Shown here one piece after another: positions 1-7,500 of a stretch of 64,000 nt of DNA. The stretch covers positions 1 to 64,000 of the forward strand of contig JAWKUK010000028.1 of assembly GCA_041398605.1 (NCBI GenBank). The letters are read 5' to 3'. The number at the start of each line of letters is the position of its first letter. The first letter of the stretch is position 1. Origin of the DNA: JAWKUK01 sp041398605. GTDB taxonomy: Bacteria > Planctomycetota > UBA1135 > GCA-002686595. The position numbers and the translations under genes were made by a program. The notes under the pieces are model-generated. The model made no database searches. It was not told the DNA's origin and worked only from the letters and a program-made list of their open reading frames with translations.

Positions 1-2
1 AG

Positions 3-140
3 CAGGAGAGCCATACTTCCTTGAATGACGATGTGAAGGTCAGGGTGCCTCCAAGGGTCGATTCCGCAAACGGTGCGGCTCCCGACCAGTGGCAGGCTAA
101 CTGGACGCTACACCTGCAATTCGGACCTGTCAATGCATGA
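3..140 (+). CDS. C-terminal end of a gene entering the window (unknown, probably secreted)
   Basis: A frame open from base 3 runs to TGA at 138-140 and gives 45 residues. The composition is protein-like, rich in Asn, Asp, Val and Gln with two Trp, unlike the Arg/Ala/Pro-rich shadow frames nearby. The tail NWTLHLQFGPVNA looks like the last strands of a beta-rich extracellular domain. No family can be named. Third-position GC is only moderately high, lower than in the intact genes further along. The start lies outside the window, so length and function are unknown. It could also be a decayed fragment, since the next 2 kb is full of remnants. Confidence 0.4.
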   Translation, partial: QESHTSLNDDVKVRVPPRVDSANGAAPDQWQANWTLHLQFGPVNA

Positions 141-185
141 TCGCCGAGGAATAGAGACAAGTCACATCGACCCTCCCGCCGATGG

Positions 186-633
186 ATGCGCTCGTGCCAC
201 AACATCCGGATCGCGCGATGGCGTAAGCGCTCGCGTTCCGAGCGAGGAACACCCTTAGGGCTATGCAAGGGACGCGCAGCCCCATCGAGCGCGAACGCAA
301 GAGTGCACTGGCACTCGTACGAGTTCACGTCGTCGATCAAGAGCGCCCCTCGACGTCGCGGCCCAACCTCGAGCTACGCCTCCAGGGGAGCCCACGCGAT
401 ACGGAACTTCGTGGCCGATCATCACGGGGGCCGGAACGGCATCAAATGAGGCGGCGGCGTCTGGCGCGGCTCGGACGACGCCGCAGCGGAGATCACGCGT
501 GAAGGCCCCAGTGCGGATCTCCTCGCGCTCGAGCAACGCCTGGGATTGCTCGAGCGCGACTTCCCGCGCCTGGCCGAGGTGGTCACAGTGCGGTTCTTCG
601 GGAGCCCCAGCACACGGACTAGCGTGTTCTAAA
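186..633 (+). pseudogene. Degraded Sigma70_ECF-family sigma factor gene
   Basis: One frame shows the order of segments typical of the planctomycete Sigma70_ECF family. First comes an AIRNFVADHHGGR stretch that matches the usual AMRRILVDHARAR helix. It is interrupted by TGA at 447-449, where the family has K-R-G-G-G, so a CGA to TGA change is likely. After the stop the same frame continues with GGG and then LEQRLGLLERDFPRLAEVV and RFFG, the start of region 4. The frame loses similarity after RFFG and stops at 631-633, so the helix-turn-helix recognition segment is missing. Seen: motifs and internal stop. Known: this family usually pairs with Ser/Thr kinases in Planctomycetes. Inferred: a dead gene truncated at its 3' end. 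Confidence 0.6.
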
Positions 634-817
634 ATGCCTGTCTGGAGCTCTTATTCGCCCTCGTCGGCTACGGAGGTCAATCCTCCATTCGCGCCCTGAT
701 CGTCGGAGCGATCGTAACCGTCCTCCGAACCTCACCTGGACGGTGGCACCTCGTCCTTGACCATTGTGGGCATGACCAGCCCCCCCGTCCGCGTCGCAGC
801 CGCGCTGTGATCGAGTC

Positions 818-1147
818 GCAGCTCTCTCTCGCAAGGAGGCCGAGGGCCTCACCTGCCAACAGCTCTCCGCCCAGCGCGGCATCCCCTTGAGCGCCCTCGC
901 CCGCTGGGGCATGTGCATTGGTCGCGAGCGGCGCCAGGAGTTCGCGGCGAGCCAACGCCGCTTCATCGAGGCCACCGCGCCGACTGAGCCTGAGGCCAGC
1001 AGCGGCATGGAACTCATCGTCGGCGGGACACACCGCGTGTCCACGTCGTGCTTCGCCCGCCATTGTCACGGACAACTCGTTGCGAGGCGGCCGGCGCTGC
1101 GCCGATTCAACCCAGCAAGGGGGCAAGGTGCAGTTGGACGGACCTGA
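818..1147 (+). pseudogene. IS66 TnpA-like (orf1) transposase accessory remnant
   Basis: The frame reads RKEAEGLTCQQLSAQRGIP, then LSALARW, then a basic stretch, RRFIEATAP and MELIVGGTHRV. That is the layout of the small IS66 TnpA-type protein: a helix-turn-helix in which the host strain is 'not choosy' about the substrate, a W/R-rich turn, a FVEV-like segment and an ELxVGxxxxRV strand. After the strand the similarity fades in a mixture of frames, so the C-terminus is destroyed. There is no intact TnpB or TnpC and no recognisable terminal inverted repeat. The call rests on motif order only. Confidence 0.45.
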
Positions 1148-1319
1148 TGATGAGGGTGTTCGCGAAGGACGTCCTGAAGTGCCCTCGCTACGCATCGCGC
1201 CGCCCCATGCTCGCGGCCACAGCGATCCTGATGTTGAGGGGGATCGTCCCACGATCACTCAACTCTTGGCACACCTAGGTCTCCCCGACGAACCATTGCT
1301 CGATCACGCTCGCATGTGA
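1135..1319 (+). pseudogene. C-terminal remnant of an IS91-like transposase, frameshifted
   Basis: The frame WTDLMMRVFAKDVLKCPR, then RRPMLAA, matches the C-terminal zinc-finger-like block of IS91-type transposases, normally W.DLL.RVF..DVL.CP.C...RR.LAAI. The expected continuation (DP.V...ILAHLGLP) is found in the next frame as DPDV and QLLAHLGLPDEP, so a one- or two-base shift lies near 1222-1232. The first Cys of the CPxC motif is kept and the second is Tyr. Only about 60 codons of a normally about 400-codon gene survive, directly behind the IS66-like fragment. This indicates nested or adjacent dead insertion elements. Confidence 0.6.
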
Positions 1320-2089
1320 GCCGCCGTAGCTCGAGTTCGCCTGGTTGCCGGTCGCCATCGCGCCGGCCGTTCGCCCCCCTCGATCGCGATCTCAGCGAGC
1401 CTCGTGGCGCTCCCCCCGAGCGGTCCACTCCGACGGAGCGTTGCCCCCGCCCCGGTCACCCACGTACGACCGCGACGGGCGCCTTCGTGTCGTCGCGGGT
1501 AGAGATAGTTGGGGGTAGCGGAGCCAAGGGCCACGCCACCCGCGCCCACAACATTCAGTTGGCGCCTCACGCGCGATCTGATCGAAGTCCCGTGCGGCAT
1601 TCTTCTACGGCGCTGAGGAGCAGCGAGGCGACCGACGCCAGGCTCGTGGCCTGAGACACCTTCTGGGGCACCGCGGCTTCGCGGGCCCGGTCTCAGTTGG
1701 GTTGGAAACGCGGAATCACTCCAGGTCTCAGTTGCCGTCAGCCTGACCTGCGATCTCTTGGACGACGGGTTCCTCTCCGAAGCCGGATATGCGGCCCTCG
1801 CTGAGTGGCTGCGCGACGCGCTCTCGGCGCTGCGCAGCCCCGCCCAGGCAGCGCCCCTGCCCGAGCCCGCGCACCGCGCTTCATCCAGGGACGGCCGAGG
1901 CGTAGCGCGCCCGCAGGACGCCACTGGGCGCGCCTAACGCGCTGCGGTGCAGGGCTGGCGCGGGACCGGTGTCTAGCATGCCGCCATTCTTGGCAGGCAA
2001 GCGGGGCCGCGCGCGCATGAGAGCATAGGGGCCCGGCGCCGCCGCGCCGGACCCTCGGCACCGCCCCTTGCACCACTGGTTCCATCCCC
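1320..2089. other. Gene-poor stretch with one possible coding remnant
   Basis: No intact gene is convincing here. A plus-strand segment at about 1716-1937 reads VSVAVSLTCDLLDDGFLSEA and then YAALAEWLRDALSALR. This amphipathic helical pattern resembles the last helices of a four-helix-bundle (23S IVP-like) protein, but it has no start and no conserved upstream half. The long minus-strand frames across 1304-2091 are Arg/Ala/Pro-rich shadows. The stretch separates the dead insertion elements from the first intact gene. Confidence 0.35.
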
Positions 2090-2821
2090 ATGATTCGGAC
2101 TCAAGCCCTTCACTGGTCGCGCCTCGCGCTCGCCTCCCTTGGTCTCCTGCTCAGCACGGCCTGCAGCGAGTCGCACGCCAAGATCGTCGCGCCGTACGTG
2201 GCTGAGCTCGATGCGCTCAGGGGGCGCCTCGCAGTGCTCGCAGCGCTCCTGCCGCCCCCTGGCTCCGTCCACGACAGCGCAGCGCGCGTGTTGGAGCCCG
2301 CCCTGCGGCTCGACACCGAGGAGCGCGGCGGGAACGCGGAGGCGGTCATGTTCGAACAGCTCGCCGACCCCGAGGTCGATGAGCTGCCGCTGGACCTGCA
2401 CCTCGCGCGGTCGCTCACGACGGCCCTCGCCTGGACGAGCGTCGGGCGCCGTGAGGACGGGAACACCGGCGGTGACGCGGGCTTCATGCGCGAGCTGCTG
2501 GAGAGCGCGCGCAGCTTGCGCTATGTCATCGTGCACCGCGTCGTCGCCAAGGAGTATCCGGTCGCGCTGGACCGTAAGAACTTCAAGGGCGGCTGGGCGG
2601 AGGTCGAGGGGGTCGTATTCGACCTCACCGATGACTCGATCGTCGCGACCTACGCGTTCCGCGCCATGAGCCCACCGGACGTGGAGTTCATGGCCAAGGG
2701 CGAGGACGATCGCCTCGCCGCGATGGAGCGCTTCGCATGGTCGGGCGTCTACGAAGCAGCGCGAGAGGCCGCGGCGACGAAGCTTCGGGAGCTGACCGGC
2801 GCGACGGTGCGGATCGAGTGA
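2090..2821 (+). CDS. Predicted lipoprotein of unknown function
   Basis: The 243-residue product begins with a short basic N-region and a hydrophobic helix that ends at S-T-A-C (Cys25), a lipobox with Ser rather than Leu at -3. It should therefore be exported and lipidated. The mature part is soluble, mixed alpha/beta, with a central FKGGWAEVEGVVFDLTDD segment and a C-terminal helix rich in Ala and Glu. No catalytic motif was recognised. The ATG at 2090 is the only start that includes the signal peptide. It is convergent with the kinase gene downstream, and the roughly 290 bp between them holds nothing recognisable. Function unknown. Confidence 0.75.
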   Translation: MIRTQALHWSRLALASLGLLLSTACSESHAKIVAPYVAELDALRGRLAVLAALLPPPGSVHDSAARVLEPALRLDTEERGGNAEAVMFEQLADPEVDELPLDLHLARSLTTALAWTSVGRREDGNTGGDAGFMRELLESARSLRYVIVHRVVAKEYPVALDRKNFKGGWAEVEGVVFDLTDDSIVATYAFRAMSPPDVEFMAKGEDDRLAAMERFAWSGVYEAAREAAATKLRELTGATVRIE

Positions 2822-3113
2822 AGCGGCGCGCGCGGGGAGCGCTACGGCGCGCGCTGCGACCGGCGCTGGCCTGCGCGGCCGCGGTGCTAGGGCGGCCGAC
2901 GACGGGTGCATGATGGAGGGCGTGGACGCCGACAGCGTGCCATTGCTGCTTGAGGTCTACTCTAGCTCGGCGCTGCAGGAGCCCTCGCCCGCGCCTCTCC
3001 AGTCACAGGCCGTCGCCGGCCGCAACGTCATCCAGGGGGTGCCGAGGCTTGTTGAACTGCAGGTCGGATCGAGGCCGCGGGCGGCGCCGTCAACAGCCAG
3101 CCGGCCGCGGACG

Positions 3114-4376
3114 CTACGGGGCTGTGTCGTCCGCGCCCAAGAGGTGCAGGAAGCGACGCGCGAGCGTTGTGACCATGGCGCCCATCCAAGGCTCCAACTT
3201 CTGGATCTCGTCGTCGACGCGCGCGCGCGGCAGCACGCGCAGCTCGGTCGGCGCGAGCGCGGACACCGTCGCGCTGCGCGGCAAGCTCGTCAAGATCGCG
3301 AGCTCGCCGACGATCTCCCCGGGGCCGACGTCGCCCAGGTGGCGCGGTCCCTCGGGGCTTTGGCGCTCGACGCGCACGCGGCCGGAGACGACGCTGTACG
3401 CGACGTCGCCGGCTTCGCCTTCGCGGAACAGCACCTCGCCCTCGACGAGCGAAATGAGCTCGAGCCCTTGCCCCGCGGAGAGGTAATCCTCGAGGTCGCG
3501 GCGCACGTCGTGGAAGCTCGGATAGCGCTCCGCAGGGTCCTTCGCCAGCATCCGCGCCACGATCTGTGCGAGGCGCGGAGGGATCCCGCGGCGCAGCCGG
3601 TCGAGGTCCGGCAGCTCCTGCTGCTGGATCGCGAGCAACGTCTCGGGCAGCGAGCACCCGACGAAGGGCGGGCGCCCGATGAGCAGCAGATAAAACAGCG
3701 CGCCCGCCGCGAAGACGTCCGAGGTCGGGCGCAGCGCCGCGCGCTCGCCGCCGATCTGCTCGGGCGACATGAAGAGGACCGTCCCGGAGAGCCGATGCTC
3801 CGGCTCGCGCATCAGGACCGCGAGGTCGCGCTCGTGCGCGTGCTCGCCGAGCGCGGCGCGGTACGGCGCGGGATCGAAGAGGCTCGCGTTCCCCCAGTCG
3901 AGCAGCAGCACCTCGCCATAAGGACCGACCATCACGTTGGCCGGCTTGAGGTCGAGGTGCAGGATCCCGCGGTCGTGCGCGTGCGCGAGCGTCTCGGCGA
4001 GCCGCTTCAGGATGCGCACGGACTCGAACACGCTGAGCGGCGCGCAGCTGAGCCGCCCTTCGTCGAAGGCCACGTGCTCCTGCAGCGTGCGCCCGCGCAC
4101 GAGGCGCATGGTGAAGCCCGGCGTGGGGCGCCCGTCCCCCACCTCGTCGTACAGCGACGGGATGCCCGGGTGATCGAGGTAACTCAGGATGCGCACCTCG
4201 CGCTCGAGCGCGAGCCGTGTCCAGGGGCTCGTCAGCGCGACCGCGCCCTGCAGCTCCTTCAGCGCGACGAGCCGGATGAGCCGCCGGTCGAGCGCCCGGT
4301 GCACGTCCCCCCACGAACCGCGACCGAGCCGATCGAGGAGCAGGTAACGAGCGTCATCGGGTGCGCTGGTGTCCAT
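3114..4376 (-). CDS. Ser/Thr protein kinase with C-terminal cyclic-nucleotide-binding domain
   Basis: The 420-residue cytoplasmic protein has a Hanks-type kinase domain at about 12-295: glycine loop LGRGSWGDV, catalytic Lys40 in VALK, a catalytic loop at 140-147 and the SPE at 204-206. The loop reads HLDLKPAN, so the usual HRD Arg is Leu, and the metal-binding DFG is DWG (160-162). Asp142, Asn147 and Asp160 are kept, so activity is plausible. Residues about 305-400 form a cNMP-binding domain with GELAIL and PRSATV, the phosphate-binding cassette Glu and Arg. The start at MDTSAPDDAR is preferred. Upstream ATG extension adds Pro/Arg-rich sequence, and a partial duplicate at 12.6 kb conserves this same start. 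It may couple phosphorylation to a cyclic nucleotide (inferred). There is no transmembrane segment. Confidence 0.85.
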   Translation of the reverse strand: MDTSAPDDARYLLLDRLGRGSWGDVHRALDRRLIRLVALKELQGAVALTSPWTRLALEREVRILSYLDHPGIPSLYDEVGDGRPTPGFTMRLVRGRTLQEHVAFDEGRLSCAPLSVFESVRILKRLAETLAHAHDRGILHLDLKPANVMVGPYGEVLLLDWGNASLFDPAPYRAALGEHAHERDLAVLMREPEHRLSGTVLFMSPEQIGGERAALRPTSDVFAAGALFYLLLIGRPPFVGCSLPETLLAIQQQELPDLDRLRRGIPPRLAQIVARMLAKDPAERYPSFHDVRRDLEDYLSAGQGLELISLVEGEVLFREGEAGDVAYSVVSGRVRVERQSPEGPRHLGDVGPGEIVGELAILTSLPRSATVSALAPTELRVLPRARVDDEIQKLEPWMGAMVTTLARRFLHLLGADDTAP

Positions 4377-4633
4377 GGCGTACGCGTCGGCCCAGAGGTT
4401 ACCGCATCCTCCTGGACTTCCGTCTGTCGCGCTCGGCGGCGGCGCCGGAGTCGGAGGCGCGGCCCGTGTCCGAAGACCCGCCGGCACGCGGGCCCGGTCG
4501 GATTGAGCCGGGTCAGCGCTGGAGGCGCCAGCGGCGCGACAGCGGCGCGCCAGCGGCGCGACCGTGACGCCACGGTCGGCCAACGCCTCGTAGTCGGCGC
4601 CGCTCGGGCGCGGGTGGGACCGCGCCGGCGCCC

Positions 4634-7363
4634 TCACTGGCCGCGCATCCTCCGCGACAGCGCGCGCGGCAGCCCGTGGCGGACCTCGAACAGCTCGACG
4701 TCCGTGACGTCCGTGAAGCCGTCACGGTTCAAGTCGGCCTGCTGAAGGCGCGCATTCGTCGCCGGCACACGGAGCTGAACGGAGCGTGCGCGGCCCCTCC
4801 CACCGACGAACGGGGAGGCGCAGGGGCAACTCGTGCTCTCGAGCCAATGGGTGGTCAAGAAGGTGTAATCAGCCGCGCCGACGACGCCGTCGTTGTCGAA
4901 GTCGGCGTCGCGTACGCCGCTCCATGCGCAGCCGCCGGGCTGGTGCGGCATCCCGTACTGCGCGATGAGCAGCGTGACGTCGTGGATGTCGACGTCGCCA
5001 TCGTCGTCCGTGTCGCCGCCGCGCAGGAGCCCGGTCACCGCTCCGCTGTAGTGCACGTCAGTGATCTGCAGCGGGATCCGCTCCCAGAGGGTGTGCTGCT
5101 GGTCCTTGACGCAGACCTCGAGGCCCAGCAGGTCCCCGCATGGCACTTCGAACGTGGCGAAGCCTCGCGGCGGAGTCGCCGGGTTCGTGTCGTGGTCCAT
5201 GAACAAGACCGGCACACTCTGGGACGCGCAGCTCGGCAAGCGCAGCATGATGCACCGGGTGGTCGGCGCGACGGAGCCCTCGAGCTGAAGCTCGAGCTCC
5301 ACGAGGTTGACCGGGTCGACTTGCACGTCGAACTGCGTGACCGCTTGGTTGCCACAGCTGTCCGTCGCAGCGCATACCACCGTCGTGACACCCACCGGGA
5401 AGTGTGAGCCGCTGGCCGGCGTGCACACGACCTGGGGCGCGGGATCACGCTCGTCGACGGCGAGCGGTGGCACGAACAGCACGATCGCGCCCGCGCAGCT
5501 GCCGGTCGGGAGCGCATCGGCGGCCTGGCGGACCAACGCGGGGTGAGCCTGGAACACCGGCGGCGTGTCGTCGAGGACCACCGGGGCGGGGTCGACGAGG
5601 CTCGTCTGGATCGGCACGCCCTGGTAGCTGAGCTCGCTCGGGAAGAGGCCCGTCCGATCGAACGCGATCGCCGGGGTCGACGCAGTGGGCGAGGCGACGA
5701 GCGTGAAGACGAGGGTCGCGAGGGTGGCGCTGCCGACGACGGTCGTCCCGCCTCCGAGCCCCACGCTCCCGTCGACCTCCAGCAGCCCGTCATCACCCTG
5801 GAGCAACCCTTGGATGTGGAGCGGGAACGCCGCGCCATACGAGCTGAGGTCACCCACATAGGCGAGCTCTCCGAGGTCGTAGGCGATCGCGCCGAAGAAG
5901 CCCGTCGCGCCGGGAGCACTGACGCCGGTCATCTGCATTTCCACAGCGATCTGCTGGCCTGGTGTGCTCGGGTCGAGGTCGTCTTGGCAGTCCGGGATCA
6001 CGAGGGAGAGCTCCGCTCCACCCGAGCCGGTGGCGAGCGAGGTCGTGACGACCTTGACCTTGCCAGCGTTCGTGCCGCCGGCCGAGCTGAGGCGCGCCCC
6101 GATGACGAGGTCAGGGAATCCATCCCCGTTGACGTCACCGCCGGCGAGGCTGAAGCCGAACCGATCTCCCAGCTCGTCCCCCGTCAACTCGAAGAGCGTG
6201 CCGCCGTCGACACCGGAGCAGACCCTCACGAAGCCCGGAGGGGCGTTCGGCGCTGAGTCATTGGGAGCTCCGACCGCGAAGTCCGGGACCGAGTCGCCAT
6301 CCCAGTCGCCGACGGCACACACCGACGTCCCGAAGGAGTGCTCAGCCACGCCGACGACGGGCTGGGAGAAGTACGGCACGAAGCCCTGTCCGTCATAGGT
6401 GTAGACCGTGACGACACCTGGCGGACCGCTCGCGCCGACGGCGAGCTCGGACCTCCCATCTCCGTTCAAGTCAGCGAGGCGCGCGACGGCGCGGCCGAAG
6501 TTCGTCGTTACGGTGGGGAGCGCCCCCTGCAGCGTCGACAGGATCGTGTGCGGATAGGTCATGTCCGCGCCGTCGTAGACGTGCGCGACGCCGCGCGCCC
6601 CGTTGATGAAGACGGGCTGCTGCATCTCGCCGATGATGAACTCGGGCCAGCCGTCACCGGTCAGGTCGCCGAGCGAGGCCGCGCTGATCCCGAAGAGGTC
6701 GCCCGACCCGAGGTTCGGATTGAGCATCGTCCGCAGCAGCCCGCCGGTCGCGCCTGAGTAGACGTAGACCTCGCCCGTGGCGCCCCGTTGCAGCGGCGCG
6801 CACACCAGGATGTCCTCGAGGCCGTCACCGTTGAGGTCACCCGCGCCGGCGACCCACCGACCGAAGCCGTCGAATCCATTGGGGCCGAGCGGAGTCCCGT
6901 CGATCGTCAGGAGCTCCGCGCCGCTCGCTCCGGAATAAACACGAACGGTCCCGCGTCCCGCGGCCGTCGGCTCGCCGACGACCAGCTCTCCGACTCCGTC
7001 GTTGTCGAGGTCGGAGATGGACGTGATGGAGTAGCCGAGCTGGTCCTCGGCCTCGGTTCCGCGGTGATCACGTATCACGCCGCCCGTCCGACCAGAGCGG
7101 ACCACCACGCGGCCGACGTTGAAGAGCGTCGTGCTCCCGGCGGTGCCGTCCCAGTTGCGCATCCCACAGGCGATGTCGGGGCAGCCGTCACCGTCGAAGT
7201 CGTCGACGACGGCCACGGAGAAGCCCAGCTCGTCCCCCGGGTTCTCGCCGACGAACTCATAGAGGGTCTGGAAGCCGGAGGTGCCCTGCGCGCCCGCAAC
7301 AGGCGTCGCGAGCAAGCACGGGATGGAGAGACAGAGCGGCACAACGTTGAGGGCGAGGGTCAT
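4634..7363 (-). CDS. Secreted FG-GAP beta-propeller protein with HYR and dockerin-like repeats
   Basis: The 909-residue protein starts with a clear Sec signal peptide (hydrophobic to about residue 22, AGA cleavage site). Residues about 30-430 hold roughly seven FG-GAP/integrin-type blades, each with a D.NGDG..D..VG core (DDFDGDGCPDIACG, DLNGDGLEDILVC, DVNGDGFPDLVIG), so Ca2+ binding is likely. A cohesin-like beta domain follows at about 440-600, with GAIAYDLGELAYVGDLSS. Next is a HYR domain with VCTPASGSHFPVGVTTVVC. Dockerin-like EF repeats lie at about 790-900 (DTDDDGDVDIHDV, DFDNDGVVGAADY, DLNRDGFTDVTDV). A cohesin-like plus dockerin-like arrangement in one chain suggests assembly into surface complexes (inferred). 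It is alone on its strand, with about 255 bp before the kinase gene. Confidence 0.85.
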   Translation of the reverse strand: MTLALNVVPLCLSIPCLLATPVAGAQGTSGFQTLYEFVGENPGDELGFSVAVVDDFDGDGCPDIACGMRNWDGTAGSTTLFNVGRVVVRSGRTGGVIRDHRGTEAEDQLGYSITSISDLDNDGVGELVVGEPTAAGRGTVRVYSGASGAELLTIDGTPLGPNGFDGFGRWVAGAGDLNGDGLEDILVCAPLQRGATGEVYVYSGATGGLLRTMLNPNLGSGDLFGISAASLGDLTGDGWPEFIIGEMQQPVFINGARGVAHVYDGADMTYPHTILSTLQGALPTVTTNFGRAVARLADLNGDGRSELAVGASGPPGVVTVYTYDGQGFVPYFSQPVVGVAEHSFGTSVCAVGDWDGDSVPDFAVGAPNDSAPNAPPGFVRVCSGVDGGTLFELTGDELGDRFGFSLAGGDVNGDGFPDLVIGARLSSAGGTNAGKVKVVTTSLATGSGGAELSLVIPDCQDDLDPSTPGQQIAVEMQMTGVSAPGATGFFGAIAYDLGELAYVGDLSSYGAAFPLHIQGLLQGDDGLLEVDGSVGLGGGTTVVGSATLATLVFTLVASPTASTPAIAFDRTGLFPSELSYQGVPIQTSLVDPAPVVLDDTPPVFQAHPALVRQAADALPTGSCAGAIVLFVPPLAVDERDPAPQVVCTPASGSHFPVGVTTVVCAATDSCGNQAVTQFDVQVDPVNLVELELQLEGSVAPTTRCIMLRLPSCASQSVPVLFMDHDTNPATPPRGFATFEVPCGDLLGLEVCVKDQQHTLWERIPLQITDVHYSGAVTGLLRGGDTDDDGDVDIHDVTLLIAQYGMPHQPGGCAWSGVRDADFDNDGVVGAADYTFLTTHWLESTSCPCASPFVGGRGRARSVQLRVPATNARLQQADLNRDGFTDVTDVELFEVRHGLPRALSRRMRGQ

Positions 7364-7500
7364 GGTCTCGAGGTGGATCGGGAGGTCGGGGGCCGGGGTC
7401 CGGGGCGAGGCCCGGTCCGTGCCATGGCGACCAGCGACGCTCGAGGACGCACGGATTCACCCAAGAGCCGGGGGCGCGCAGCGACGGGCGCCGTCCAAGC

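Noticed and set aside
2910..4745. 611-codon plus-strand frame across the kinase gene
   Set aside because: Only antisense low-complexity protein; its apparent similarity to a frame at 12509 is simply the kinase duplication read on the wrong strand.
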